The notes: generated by a model from the letters alone, not told the origin. A stretch of 64,000 nucleotides of DNA from Macellibacteroides fermentans (GCF_013409575.1 NZ_JACCCY010000001.1:558001-622000), one strand, 5' to 3'. Numbered from the stretch's first letter, positions 7,478 through 17,135 are shown. Made by a program: numbers and translations.

Positions 7478-10400
7478 ATGTTCAAAAAAAGCTCTGCACT
7501 CATTTATATCATTCTTGCCGTAAGTTTGATTTGTCTGTTCCCTTCTTCCGCAACTGCGCAAATTAGTGAAGGAGGCTTACCGCCAAGTTTTGGTTACACC
7601 AATCTGCTTAAAAGCGGTTCGTCTGCCGTGGATATACCTGTAACCTTTAGTGTGGAAGACCTTAAAACAGTGGATGCATGGAATGTATCGCAAGGAGCTC
7701 CTTTGAAAGTAGCTACGCTCATTCCGGTTCAACTATCAATCGAAAATTCCGGGAATTGGATCTCATTACCCGGAGGTGAACAAATATGGCAGTTAAAGAT
7801 ACAAGCAAAAGACGCCATTGCTATAAATCTTTATTACAATGATTTTTATATTCCTGAAGGAGGCAAGCTGTTTATATACAATGCAGATCATACTCAAATT
7901 ATAGGTGCTTATACACACGAAACCCATCCCAAAGGGGGAAGGTTTGCGACCGAATTTGTAGCTGGCGACGATATTATTCTGGAATACCTGGCTCCTGATT
8001 CGGGAGAAAAGGCCCGTATCAGCATTGAAGAAGTGGGATATGGATATAATCACCTGAGTGTTGTACTTACTCCGAGAGCTACCGGAGAAGGGGCTTCTGG
8101 CAGCTGCAACGTCAACATTAATTGTTCTGAAGGTAATGACTGGCAAGATGAGAAAAATGGAGTTTGTCAGCTTGTGATGAAAAATGGCTCTTCCACTTAC
8201 ATCTGCTCTGGAGCATTGGTTAATAATACGGCAGTCGATTTTAAGCCTTACATCCTTTCGGCTTATCACTGCCTGATTCCCAACGACAAAGAGGCAAGCG
8301 TATCGGATCTTAACCAGTGGATTTTTTATTTTCATTACGAAGAGGCTGGATGTAATAATGCATCCGGTGCAACCCTCATACGTAAATCAATGGTAGGTTG
8401 TACTAAAAAAGCAACCACCCCTATTGATGGTGGATCCGACGGTATGCTGTTATTGATTAACAATGAGATCCCAGACAATTATAATGTGTATTACAACGGT
8501 TGGGATAAAGGCGTAACTGCTGCCACGTCGGGTGTTGGCATTCATCATCCTGCAGGTGATGCAATGAAAATATCCACCTTCACCAAGCCTGCATCGGGTT
8601 ATACATGGAATGGATCGGACACGACAAAGGGAATGACTAACGCCCACTGGAATGTAGTTTTTGCTCAAACAGCCAATGGACATGGCATTACCGAAGGTGG
8701 ATCTTCCGGATCACCGCTATTTAATCAAGAAAGTAGGATTGTGGGGACATTGACCGGAGGGAATTCTTCATGCACGGATCTGACCGGTTTGAATCTTTAT
8801 GGTAAATTATCCGTTCACTGGAATGGCTTCAGCACAGCCGACACTGCACGGATGGACATCTACTTAAATCCAAACAATCAAGATGTTAATACATTGAATG
8901 GCAGATACCGGTCTACGCCTAAAGCTGGTCCAGAAAATGTGTCCGTTAATTATAACAATGTAGCCTCTACTGTAACAATCAACTGGTCGGCACCTTTGTC
9001 TGCATCTGGACTTACTGGATATAAGATATACAGGAATAACAATGTATTAGCCACTACATCCTCTTCTGTGCTAACCTATACCGACAACAGTTTACCTCAG
9101 GGAAATGTGTTTTACAGCGTAACTGCCACCTATACCGGAGGATTCGAATCGTTTCCGGTTGGAAACAGTGTAGATATAATAACGCATATGCCTCCATCAA
9201 GTATAACTGCTGTACAATCCGGTTATAACGTTACTATTTCCTGGACAGCTCCATCTGTCACCTCTAATGTAACTGGATACAAGATTTACAGAAACGGCAA
9301 TTTATTAGCCAGCAAAACAGGCACCAATCATACAGACATCAATCCAGGCGAAGGATTCCAAACCTATACAATTACTACAACATACAATGATGGCAGTTCA
9401 TCAAAGGAAATTGGTAAGAAATTGTATGTTTTTGGTTTTAAATCGCCCGTAGACTTTACTGCTCAGCAAGAAGTTAAGGACGTTAACTTAACATGGAATG
9501 CTCCTTTATATGAGCAGACTATCCAATGGGGAACGACTAAATACGCCTGGGGAATTGAAGCAAATAACGCTGCTCCCTTCTTTTTTGGTCAGACTTGGGG
9601 TAAAACCGATATTGCTCCGTTAAACAAGAAACTAATAAAGGCTGTAAGTTATGTTCCAACCGGGATTACACCAGTATATGCCATCTATATTGCTCAGGGA
9701 GCGCGCAAATATTACCAGCATATCGGTAGTGTTACGTCTGAACAGGTAAATAAGCTTCAAACCGTTTATCTTACTACTCCGTTTGTGATTGACGGGAATA
9801 ATCAATTATATGTAACAATTAAAGCATTCAATTATCAGGGTGCAGATTATCCTGCAGCTAGCGATGAAGGACCTGCTGTTGATAACAGGGGAAATATCTT
9901 TACGACTGATTCTACCATCTGGACAAAACTTCCTGCCGATTATAACTATAACTTCATCGTAAGGGCGTTGGTAAGTTCGGAAGAGGGGGTAATCACCCAA
10001 AGTCTGGATGAGGCAAATCTGGTTAAAGAATTGGCAACATCTACAGATTTACGTACCTTAAAAATTTCCGAAGCGACTCCATTGGCTACAGAATATGATG
10101 TGCGTGCCTATGCTCCTCTGAGTTTTCCTGTTATTACAGGGTATAACCTTTATAGAAACAATATCAGATTAAACAGTTCGGCACTTACAGGCAACAGCTA
10201 TAAGGATCTATTAGTGGGACAAGGAAGTCATTATTATAGTGTAAATACATTATATAATGCAATTGAAAGCGATCCAGCCAACCAATCCATCACTATTGTA
10301 TATACAGGAGTTGAAACACCTCAAGCCAGTGATCCGAAAGTGTACCCTTCTCCCTTCTACAACCAGCTCAATATAGATAATGGACATACTATAGATCGGA

Positions 10401-10549
10401 TTGAAATCGTCTCGGCCGAGGGTAAATTAGTCCGAAACCTAGCAAAGCCTGGAACGGTTATTAATACGGAAAGCTTAGTGCCGGGATATTATATCATCCG
10501 ACTTTATCAAAACAACAAAATAACCGTTGTTAAAGCTATCAAGCGATAA
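7478..10549 (+). CDS. Secreted lysyl-endopeptidase-like serine protease with FN3 repeats and T9SS sorting domain
   Basis: 1023 aa from the ATG at 7478. A signal peptide (ends near the SATAQ) is followed by a pro-region and an S1-type protease domain of the lysyl endopeptidase kind. The triad is readable as H264 (SAYHC), D321 (GSDGMLLLI) and S410 (GGSSGSPLF). Two fibronectin III-like repeats follow (about 495-665, each with a GYKIYRN motif), then a further beta-rich region with a third similar motif (GYNLYRN, near 888). The end (about 950-1023, KVYPSPFYNQLNI...GYYIIRLYQNNK) is a type IX secretion C-terminal sorting domain. The protein should cross the outer membrane by the T9SS and be anchored or released at the surface. 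Confidence 0.88.
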   Translation: MFKKSSALIYIILAVSLICLFPSSATAQISEGGLPPSFGYTNLLKSGSSAVDIPVTFSVEDLKTVDAWNVSQGAPLKVATLIPVQLSIENSGNWISLPGGEQIWQLKIQAKDAIAINLYYNDFYIPEGGKLFIYNADHTQIIGAYTHETHPKGGRFATEFVAGDDIILEYLAPDSGEKARISIEEVGYGYNHLSVVLTPRATGEGASGSCNVNINCSEGNDWQDEKNGVCQLVMKNGSSTYICSGALVNNTAVDFKPYILSAYHCLIPNDKEASVSDLNQWIFYFHYEEAGCNNASGATLIRKSMVGCTKKATTPIDGGSDGMLLLINNEIPDNYNVYYNGWDKGVTAATSGVGIHHPAGDAMKISTFTKPASGYTWNGSDTTKGMTNAHWNVVFAQTANGHGITEGGSSGSPLFNQESRIVGTLTGGNSSCTDLTGLNLYGKLSVHWNGFSTADTARMDIYLNPNNQDVNTLNGRYRSTPKAGPENVSVNYNNVASTVTINWSAPLSASGLTGYKIYRNNNVLATTSSSVLTYTDNSLPQGNVFYSVTATYTGGFESFPVGNSVDIITHMPPSSITAVQSGYNVTISWTAPSVTSNVTGYKIYRNGNLLASKTGTNHTDINPGEGFQTYTITTTYNDGSSSKEIGKKLYVFGFKSPVDFTAQQEVKDVNLTWNAPLYEQTIQWGTTKYAWGIEANNAAPFFFGQTWGKTDIAPLNKKLIKAVSYVPTGITPVYAIYIAQGARKYYQHIGSVTSEQVNKLQTVYLTTPFVIDGNNQLYVTIKAFNYQGADYPAASDEGPAVDNRGNIFTTDSTIWTKLPADYNYNFIVRALVSSEEGVITQSLDEANLVKELATSTDLRTLKISEATPLATEYDVRAYAPLSFPVITGYNLYRNNIRLNSSALTGNSYKDLLVGQGSHYYSVNTLYNAIESDPANQSITIVYTGVETPQASDPKVYPSPFYNQLNIDNGHTIDRIEIVSAEGKLVRNLAKPGTVINTESLVPGYYIIRLYQNNKITVVKAIKR

Positions 10550-10575
10550 AATGGAGTAAATACTGCCCTAAAATG

Positions 10576-10613
10576 AATATTCCGGTTTTCCTGATCAGGA
10601 AAACCGGAATATT
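10576..10613. terminator. Perfect 38-bp palindrome after the protease gene
   Basis: A perfect inverted repeat centred at 10594/10595, made of AATATTCCGGTTTTCCTGA and its complement with no loop other than the fold-back. It lies 27 bp after the protease stop. There is no strong T-run on either side, so it could be a weak terminator or an mRNA 3' stabilising hairpin. Confidence 0.55.
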
Positions 10614-10696
10614 TCGTTATAAAAGAATAGTTAATATTTGATTATTAAACAATAAAGTTTACATTTACAGTCTTAAAAGATAAAAATCTATTGGCT

Positions 10697-11362
10697 ATGA
10701 AACCTATTTTAAAAATTTCGGACTTATTTAAAATTTCCTGGAAACAGACCCGTGCCCAAATATGGGTATTAGCAGGATTGTTGATCGGGTGGACTATCAT
10801 TACGTTTACATTAAGTATATTCAGCACTCCTGATCCTAGTCAGGGACTGTCTGGTTACACCCTGGGCATTATTCTTATGAATATTGTATTTGCTCTCATA
10901 GGATGTATCTTCAATTTAGGTTACCTAAAAAATATATTTCAGGCCCTTGATGGAGACGAACCACAGTTTTCGGCTTATGGCCAACAGGCCCGCAAAATAC
11001 TTACCTATTTTATTGCCAGCATTATAATGTCAATTATTGTATGTATCGGATTTTGCCTTTTAATTCTTCCTGGTATATATTTAGCAGTTCGGCTACAGTA
11101 TTTCACTGCTGTAATTGTGGAAGATAATGGTGGAATAATTAGCAGCTTGAAAAGAAGCTGGGAGATTACCAAAGGAAATTTCTGGCCACTCTTCTTACTG
11201 GGGCTTACCTTCTTTGGAATAGCCATTTTAGGAATACTCTTATTCGTAGTAGGTATATTTGTTGCCTACCCATTGATATATATGATGTATGCTGCTTCTT
11301 ATAGAGTATTATCAGCACCAATGGCTGCCGATGTTTTTGATGCAGTTAAGATAGAAGAATAA
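10697..11362 (+). CDS. Multi-pass membrane protein of unknown function
   Basis: 221 aa from the ATG at 10697 (a TTG two codons earlier is less likely). About five hydrophobic segments alternate with short loops: near 22-42, 54-78, 105-132, 162-190 and 190-205. The central region, PGIYLAVRLQYFTAVIVEDNGGIISSLKRSWEITKGNFW, resembles the conserved core of bacterial 'glycerophosphoryl diester phosphodiesterase membrane domain' or DUF975-like proteins, in which a SLKRSWELTKG-type motif follows a PGI turn. No catalytic residues are visible. It is a single gene closed by its own terminator. Confidence 0.65.
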   Translation: MKPILKISDLFKISWKQTRAQIWVLAGLLIGWTIITFTLSIFSTPDPSQGLSGYTLGIILMNIVFALIGCIFNLGYLKNIFQALDGDEPQFSAYGQQARKILTYFIASIIMSIIVCIGFCLLILPGIYLAVRLQYFTAVIVEDNGGIISSLKRSWEITKGNFWPLFLLGLTFFGIAILGILLFVVGIFVAYPLIYMMYAASYRVLSAPMAADVFDAVKIEE

Positions 11363-11381
11363 ATAAGTTCTAATTTATCCA

Positions 11382-11420
11382 AAAGCTCCTGCTACGACGT
11401 TGGCAGGAGCTTTTTTTATG
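11382..11420 (+). terminator. Intrinsic terminator after the membrane-protein gene
   Basis: AAAGCTCCTGC (11382-11392) pairs with GCAGGAGCTTT (11403-11413), and the stem runs into seven consecutive T. Confidence 0.88.
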
Positions 11421-11446
11421 AATACAGCTAATATTCTTTCATTTAA

Positions 11447-11500
11447 TTTGTGATACTAATATTTTGCTTTATATTTGCCATGTGTACGAACACATGGCAA
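11447..11500 (+). promoter_or_regulatory. Promoter of the hexuronate operon with a LacI-type palindromic operator
   Basis: TTTG (11447-11450), a 19-bp spacer and TATATTTG (11470-11477) form a near-perfect Bacteroidetes promoter. Starting inside the -7 box, 11475-11500 holds an inverted repeat with 11-bp arms, TTGCCATGTGT and ACACATGGCAA, around ACGA. The centre is CG, as in typical LacI-family operators. A repressor bound here would cover the -7 box and start site; the next gene is a LacI-family regulator. Confidence 0.75.
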
Positions 11501-11538
11501 TATAAGTTAACTTTAATTTATATAGAAGATAAAACTGC

Positions 11539-12603
11539 ATGAGAAAAAAAGGAAGTTACAGAATCAAAGATATAGCCATTATGTCTGGCGTTTCCACAGG
11601 TACGGTAGATCGGATTATTCATAATCGTGGCAAGGTTTCGGAAGAAGCAAGGGTTAAAGTTGAAGAGGTTCTAAAAAAAGTAGATTACAGACCAAATATA
11701 GTGGCAAGTGCTCTTGCTTCAAAAAAAACTTACAAGTTCGTCATGCTTATTCCTGCATTTTCCAAAGGAGACTACTGGGAAATTGTTAATCAGGGAATTG
11801 AGCGAGCAGAAGAGGAGCTTTCTGGTTATCACATTGAGATTGAAAGAGTATTTTTCGATCAATATGATAAAGATAGTTTTGACAAACAAATGGAGATACT
11901 TGAAGGTATGGAATTTCACGGTATCGTAATAGCCACACTGTTTAAGGAAAGTGTACTCCGGTTCACAACCCGCTTGGATAAAATGCAAATTCCATACGTA
12001 CTGATTGATGCCTTTATAGAAAATACGCATTGTCTTGCGTATTACGGTACAAATTCTTTCAATTCGGGTTATATTGCAGCTAAATTGATGTATCAGCAGA
12101 TCGGTCCGGACGATAAACTAGCTGTTTTCCGCTTTATTCGCAAAGGAGATAGTTGTTCAACTCAGGTGCTTAAAAGGGAAGAAGGATTCAGGACCTATCT
12201 GGATGAAAATCATTTCCGGGGCACTATCTATCCGGTTCATATCCATGCAGACGACAACGAAGGCAACCGAAATATCCTGGATTCATTTTTCCTGCTGCAC
12301 GGTGATGTGAAGGCTGGTATTATTTTCAATTCGAGAGTCCATGTATTGGGGGACTACTTTAAAGCGCGGAAGAAAAAAGACTTTAAGCTAATCGGATACG
12401 ATATTCTGGATGAAAATGTGGCCTATCTTAACAACGGATTAGTAACACACCTTATTGCCCAACGCCCAGAAGTACAAGGCGTTAATTGTGTCAGAGATCT
12501 ATTCAGACATCTTATTTTGAAAGAAAAGGTAAAGAAGATGAACTTCATGCCTATCGACATTTTAATAAAAGAAAATATCAGTTACTACAATAATTATATC
12601 TAA
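11539..12603 (+). CDS. LacI-family transcriptional regulator of the mannonate (hexuronate) operon
   Basis: 354 aa. The N-terminal HTH and hinge helix (about 8-62: IKDIAIMSGVSTGTVDRIIHNRGKVSEEAR...NIVASALASKK) are classical LacI. The rest (about 65-330) is a periplasmic-binding-protein-like sugar sensor. It is the first gene of an operon with an SDR oxidoreductase 4 bp downstream and mannonate dehydratase, and a CG-centred palindrome overlaps its promoter, so autoregulation with a hexuronate-derived inducer is likely. The ligand is an inference. Confidence 0.88.
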   Translation: MRKKGSYRIKDIAIMSGVSTGTVDRIIHNRGKVSEEARVKVEEVLKKVDYRPNIVASALASKKTYKFVMLIPAFSKGDYWEIVNQGIERAEEELSGYHIEIERVFFDQYDKDSFDKQMEILEGMEFHGIVIATLFKESVLRFTTRLDKMQIPYVLIDAFIENTHCLAYYGTNSFNSGYIAAKLMYQQIGPDDKLAVFRFIRKGDSCSTQVLKREEGFRTYLDENHFRGTIYPVHIHADDNEGNRNILDSFFLLHGDVKAGIIFNSRVHVLGDYFKARKKKDFKLIGYDILDENVAYLNNGLVTHLIAQRPEVQGVNCVRDLFRHLILKEKVKKMNFMPIDILIKENISYYNNYI

Positions 12604-12607
12604 AACT

Positions 12608-13420
12608 ATGAGTAATCTTTTTTCCATTAAAGATCGTGTGGTGATCATTACCGGCGGATGTGGTGTGTTAGGCACAAGCATGGCCAACCATCTGGCATCC
12701 GAAGGAGCCAAAGTTGTAATTCTGGATAGAAATGCCAAGCTAGGAAACGAATTGGTAGACTCAATGATTGCCAAAGGATACGATGCTCTTTTTCTTGAAA
12801 CAGATGTTCTTAACAAGGAGATTTTGGAGCAAAACAAGTTGAATATCATGCAAAAATATGGACGCATCGATGTATTGATCAATGCTGCCGGAGGAAATAT
12901 GCCTGGTGCAACCATTGCTCCCGATAAAACTATCTTTGATCTTCAGATAGATGCATTTAAAAAGGTGGTGGACCTGAATCTTTTTGGGACCGTACTTCCT
13001 ACAATGGTTATTGCAGAACCTATGGTAAATAGTAAAAAAGGATGTATTATAAACATTTCTTCCGAATCGGCGCTTCGTCCTCTTACTCGCGTAGCCGGAT
13101 ACGGAGCAGCAAAAGCAGCTGTTAGCAATTTCACTAAATACATGGCTGGTGAACTTGCCACCAAATTCGGTCCGGGTTTACGAGTGAATGCTATTGCTCC
13201 GGGTTTTTTTATTACTGAACAAAACCGGGACTTACTATTAAATCCCGATGGATCTTATACTGACCGCAGTAAAACTATTCTGGCACATACTCCGTTTAAC
13301 CGTTTTGGTGAACCCGAGGAGTTGTTAGGCACTTTGCAATGGCTTGTGAGTGACGCTTCTGCATTTGTTACGGGTGTTGTGATTCCTGTTGACGGCGGTT
13401 TCGATGCATTTTCGATCTAA
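12608..13420 (+). CDS. SDR-family D-mannonate oxidoreductase (fructuronate reductase)
   Basis: 270-aa short-chain dehydrogenase/reductase. Residues 13-24 carry the cofactor motif [12 protein letters not shown], residue motif NAAGG follows, and the catalytic Ser-Tyr-Lys is seen as SSES...YGAAKAA. In Bacteroidetes an SDR next to uxuA replaces the long-chain UxuB and interconverts D-fructuronate and D-mannonate. That role is taken from its position between the LacI regulator and mannonate dehydratase; the family alone would not define the substrate. Confidence 0.8.
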   Translation: MSNLFSIKDRVVIITGGCGVLGTSMANHLASEGAKVVILDRNAKLGNELVDSMIAKGYDALFLETDVLNKEILEQNKLNIMQKYGRIDVLINAAGGNMPGATIAPDKTIFDLQIDAFKKVVDLNLFGTVLPTMVIAEPMVNSKKGCIINISSESALRPLTRVAGYGAAKAAVSNFTKYMAGELATKFGPGLRVNAIAPGFFITEQNRDLLLNPDGSYTDRSKTILAHTPFNRFGEPEELLGTLQWLVSDASAFVTGVVIPVDGGFDAFSI

Positions 13421-13448
13421 TAAATACGAACTTAAAAAAACTTGTAAC

Positions 13449-14627
13449 ATGTATCTTTGCGAACAAACTTGGAGGTGGTACGGACCCAATGATCCCGTTA
13501 GCCTTTGGGACATTAAACAGGCGGGAGCTACCGGCATCGTAACAGCTTTACACCATATCCCTAACGGTGAGGTGTGGAGTGTAGACGAGATTATGAAAAG
13601 AAAAGAATTGATTGAATCCGTAGGATTACGATGGTCTGTTGTTGAAAGTGTCCCTGTGCACGAACACATCAAAACCCAGACTGGCGATTTTCAACAATAT
13701 ATTGACAATTATAAAGAAAGTATACGTAATCTGGGGGCTTGTAATATCAGGGTTGTCACCTATAATTTTATGCCTGTATTAGATTGGACACGCACCGACT
13801 TGGCCTATACATTGCCAGATGGATCCAAGGCATTACGCTTTGAGCGTGCTGCTTTTGTGGCTTTTGATCTATTTATTCTGAAGCGTCCTGGTGCAGAAGC
13901 TGATTATACAGAAGCTGAAAAAGAAAAAGCGAAAACGCGCTTTGCGGAAATGAGCGAAGCGGATAAGGCTCTTCTTACCCGCAACATGATTGCAGGCTTA
14001 CCCGGTTCGGAAGAGAGCTTTACTGTAGAACAATTTCAACAGGCTCTTGACCGCTATAAAGAGGTAAATGCAGATCGTCTGCGTGCAAATCTTATTTACT
14101 TTCTCAGCGAGATAGCACCTGTTGCTGATCAATCAGGCGTTCGTCTGGTTATTCATCCCGACGACCCCCCCTACTCTATTTTGGGCTTGCCTCGTATTTT
14201 AAGTACTGAAGATGATTTCAAAAAACTTATCGAAGCTGTTCCTAATCAGAGTAACGGACTATGTTTATGTACGGGATCATTCGGTGTAAGAAGTGACAAC
14301 GACCTTGCTGGAATTATGGAACGTTATGGTGACCGAATTGATTTTGTTCACTTCCGCAGTACTCAACGTGACGAAGAAGGTAATTTTTACGAAGCAAACC
14401 ATTTAGAAGGTGATGTGGATATGTACGGAGTTATGAAAGCTCTTTTTGAACTTCAGCAACGAAGAAAATGCTCTATCGCAATGCGACCGGACCATGGACA
14501 CCAAATGATTGACGACCTGAAGAAGAAAACCAATCCTGGTTATTCTTGTATTGGCCGACTTAGAGGTTTGGCCGAACTCCGGGGACTCGAATTAGGTATA
14601 GCCAAATCATTGACTAAAACAAGGTAA
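13449..14627 (+). CDS. uxuA: Mannonate dehydratase
   Basis: 392 aa from the ATG at 13449; an in-frame start at 13389 would overlap the SDR gene and is not needed. The N-terminus ([38 protein letters not shown]) is the family hallmark, and IHPDDPP, CTGSFG, VHFR and RPDHGH motifs provide the metal and substrate ligands. It dehydrates D-mannonate to 2-keto-3-deoxygluconate in glucuronate catabolism. Last gene of the operon, followed by a strong terminator. The kdgK/kdgA steps are not in this window. Confidence 0.95.
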   Translation: MYLCEQTWRWYGPNDPVSLWDIKQAGATGIVTALHHIPNGEVWSVDEIMKRKELIESVGLRWSVVESVPVHEHIKTQTGDFQQYIDNYKESIRNLGACNIRVVTYNFMPVLDWTRTDLAYTLPDGSKALRFERAAFVAFDLFILKRPGAEADYTEAEKEKAKTRFAEMSEADKALLTRNMIAGLPGSEESFTVEQFQQALDRYKEVNADRLRANLIYFLSEIAPVADQSGVRLVIHPDDPPYSILGLPRILSTEDDFKKLIEAVPNQSNGLCLCTGSFGVRSDNDLAGIMERYGDRIDFVHFRSTQRDEEGNFYEANHLEGDVDMYGVMKALFELQQRRKCSIAMRPDHGHQMIDDLKKKTNPGYSCIGRLRGLAELRGLELGIAKSLTKTR

Positions 14628-14630
14628 AAT

Positions 14631-14673
14631 TATCGGGCAAATCTTAAACTATTGATTTGCCCGATATTTTTTT
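14631..14673 (+). terminator. Terminator of the hexuronate operon
   Basis: A perfect 13-bp stem, TATCGGGCAAATC (14631-14643) with GATTTGCCCGATA (14654-14666), closes a 10-nt loop and runs into seven T. Confidence 0.92.
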
Positions 14674-14747
14674 ATAATAAATCAAAACTAAATCATAATA
14701 TAAGCAACAATCAATATATTTGTATTTTAAATTAATACTGATACGCT

Positions 14748-15281
14748 ATGAAATACATGATTCTCTTTTTGACGCTGTTTATATCAACAGTTCTATCGTC
14801 GCAGAATATGACCAAAGGCAAAATTGATACTTATGATTTAGATAATTACCGTATTTCCAATTGTAAGGTAACGTGGATTAATATATTCGAGACCAATTTA
14901 TCTGCAAAAGAAATAAAGAAGGCTATAGAACTTTAAAATATTACTAATTTTAAAGAATTCGATGACAAGACCTTATTAGGCGAAGTATCTAAAATATCTG
15001 TACTGGGAGGTCGGTGTAATTATAGGGAATACATTAGTGAAGCTGTAAGTTACAAAGTTAGAATAGATATTAAAGATGGAAAATATAGGGTTACCATCAG
15101 TGATGTATCGCTCTATTCTTTTGAGAATAAGGCATTATACAACCTGGAATGGTACGTTTTAAACAAAGAATGCGAATTTAAAAATCCGTTAGGTATTTCC
15201 AATAGTATCCGTAAAATACTAACATGTTATCTACTTGACACTTACACTATCTCCGAAAGCAACGAAATGGATAATTGGTGA
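14748..15281 (+). pseudogene. Secreted DUF4468-like protein broken by an in-frame stop
   Basis: One reading frame runs 178 codons from the ATG at 14748 to TGA at 15279-15281, interrupted only by TAA at codon 63 (14934-14936). The first part has a signal peptide (ILFLTLFISTVLSS) and the second part continues a beta-rich domain (KVRIDIKDGKYRVTISDVSLYSFE) of the kind found in DUF4468/TBP-like Bacteroidetes proteins. The frame is preserved on both sides of the stop, so the lesion is a single nonsense change, probably recent, rather than a frameshift. The downstream part has no usable start codon. The family assignment is tentative; the break is directly seen. Confidence 0.65.
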
Positions 15282-15358
15282 GATTCTGTCAAAAACAATC
15301 TTTCGAAGATATCTTGTCTCAACTCTAAAACCGTCTATTATGTGTAAATAGTATTGAA

Positions 15359-15622
15359 ATGACTCTGGATATTTTACTAATTATTATTGGATCGTTAATG
15401 CTTTTGGTCGGACTGGCAGGCTGTCTGCTGCCAATCTTACCCGGACCACCTTTAAGCTGGTTGGGCTTGGTTGTTCTGAAGTTTTCCTCCTCTTTTACTG
15501 AGGTACTTTCTTGGAGGGAGGTCTTGTTATGGGGTGCACTTGTCGTTATTGTAACTTTAATTGATACAGTGCTTCCGGTATTTGGAAGTAGAAAAATTTT
15601 AAAAATGAATCGTTCACTTTAA
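15359..15622 (+). pseudogene. Truncated DUF456-family membrane protein
   Basis: 87 aa with two or three membrane segments. The start matches the DUF456 pattern (LIIIGSLMLLVGLAGCLLPILPGPPLSWLGLVVL, then a second helix and PVFGSRK), but family members are usually about 160 aa and continue with a glycine-rich second half. Here the frame ends shortly after the FGSRK motif and the next gene starts 13 bp later, so the C-terminal half is missing. It may be a decayed remnant or a short membrane protein still expressed with the asparaginase; I favour the former. Confidence 0.6.
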
Positions 15623-15635
15623 ATCATAATTGCAT

Positions 15636-16625
15636 ATGCTGCGTAATTATTTTTTACTAGCTGCCTTATTAACGTCTTTATCCATTCAAGTCAAGGCTCA
15701 AAAAGTTGATTATGTATTGGTAGTCCATGGAGGTGCGGGAAACATGAAGGATCTTGAAAAAGATTCAATTCATGCAGCAGCATATTATGCAGCTCTTGAT
15801 TCTGCTTTAGAAATAGGAAATGAAATCCTTGCCAAAGGAGGTGATGGCGAATTGGCTGTGTTGTCAGTGGTTAGTTATTTCGAACAAAATCCACTTTTCA
15901 ATGCAGGTATTGGTGCAACATGTACAGCCGACGGTCAATTTGAATTAGATGCATCAATAATGCGTGGAAAAGATTTAATGGCTGGAGCCGTGGCTGGGGT
16001 GAAACTTACCAAGCATCCGATCAAGGCGGCACATGCAGTGATGACTCAAACTCAGCATGTAATGTTAAGCGGCGCCGGAGCTGATCGCTTTGCTTTGGAA
16101 CATGGCCTTGAGATGGTTGATGATAATATGTATTTTGCCACCCCAAAAACAATGCAATGGATTGATAAACTAAAGCAAGAAAGCAAAAAAAACGGTACTG
16201 TGGGTTGTGTCGTTCTTGACAGCAAGGGCAACCTTACAGCTGGGACGAGCACGGGTGGTATGTTTAAAAAACAATGGGGTAGAATTGGTGATTCTCCATT
16301 AATTGGAGCGGGAACCTATGCTGATAATGCCAGTTCTGCCGTATCCTGTACAGGACATGGTGAATACTTTATCCGCCATATTGTTGCATATAATTTATGT
16401 TTGCGGGTTAAACTGCTAAAGGAATCTATTCAAGAAGCAGCCGATCATATAATTTTTGAAGAGTTGAATGAAAAAGAGGGTAACGGAGGGCTAATCGCCG
16501 TCGACCGGAATGGGAATATTGCCATGTCATTCAACAGTAACGGCATGTTTCGAGGTTTTATTAAAAAAGAAACAGGGAATAGCAATATCATTAAGAAGAT
16601 CGGAATCGGTAAAGTTCTAAAATAA
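15636..16625 (+). CDS. Isoaspartyl peptidase / L-asparaginase (Ntn-hydrolase), secreted
   Basis: 329 aa from the ATG at 15636. A signal peptide (LAALLTSLSIQVKAQ) precedes the plant-type asparaginase domain starting VVHGGAGNM. The autoproteolytic nucleophile is T188 in NGTVGCVVLD, with TSTGGMFKKQWGRIGDSPLIGAGTYAD following as expected. The precursor would cleave before T188 into alpha and beta subunits and hydrolyse isoaspartyl dipeptides or asparagine in the periplasm. Starts 13 bp after a truncated gene; convergent with the glutathione peroxidase gene. Confidence 0.92.
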   Translation: MLRNYFLLAALLTSLSIQVKAQKVDYVLVVHGGAGNMKDLEKDSIHAAAYYAALDSALEIGNEILAKGGDGELAVLSVVSYFEQNPLFNAGIGATCTADGQFELDASIMRGKDLMAGAVAGVKLTKHPIKAAHAVMTQTQHVMLSGAGADRFALEHGLEMVDDNMYFATPKTMQWIDKLKQESKKNGTVGCVVLDSKGNLTAGTSTGGMFKKQWGRIGDSPLIGAGTYADNASSAVSCTGHGEYFIRHIVAYNLCLRVKLLKESIQEAADHIIFEELNEKEGNGGLIAVDRNGNIAMSFNSNGMFRGFIKKETGNSNIIKKIGIGKVLK

Positions 16626-16646
16626 GATTAGATAAGATGGTTGATC

Positions 16647-17135
16647 TTATTCATCTTTTAGTAGAGAAACAATAAGTGCTTCCATTTTTAAAGGAGATGT
16701 GATTGGTGCAAATCTTTTTACAGGTTTACCATGTCTGTCTATTACAAATTTTGAAAAATTCCATTTGATTTTATTTGTAATGAAACCAGGAAGTGCGTCT
16801 TTTAGATAATTAAACAACGAGTGTGCATTGGGACCATTAACCTCTATTTTTGAAAACATTGGAAAGCTTACTCCATAATTAACAAGACACCCTTCTGAAA
16901 TATCTTTATCCGTACCAGGTTCCTGCTGGCCGAATTGATTACAAGGAAATCCTAAAATAACCAGGCCATCTTCTTTGTATTTTTTGTATAGCTCCTCTAA
17001 CTGAGCATACTGAGGGGTAAAACCACATTTACTAGCTGTATTTACAACTACAACAACCTTATTCTTGTACAGATCCATGCAAATCTCTTTACCCTTTAAA
17101 GAGAGAGCACTAAATGAATAAAATATCTTTTCCAT
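16647..17135 (-). CDS. Glutathione peroxidase family thiol peroxidase
   Basis: 162 aa from the ATG at 17135; a TTG 24 bp upstream is less likely. The peroxidatic cysteine is in NTASKCGFTPQY, and the FPCNQFGQQEPG and KWNFSKFVIDRHG motifs supply the Gln, Trp and Asn of the catalytic tetrad. Bacterial members with Cys in place of selenocysteine generally use thioredoxin. It reduces hydrogen peroxide and lipid peroxides in the cytoplasm. Single gene, no visible operon partner. Confidence 0.92.
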   Translation of the reverse strand: MEKIFYSFSALSLKGKEICMDLYKNKVVVVVNTASKCGFTPQYAQLEELYKKYKEDGLVILGFPCNQFGQQEPGTDKDISEGCLVNYGVSFPMFSKIEVNGPNAHSLFNYLKDALPGFITNKIKWNFSKFVIDRHGKPVKRFAPITSPLKMEALIVSLLKDE

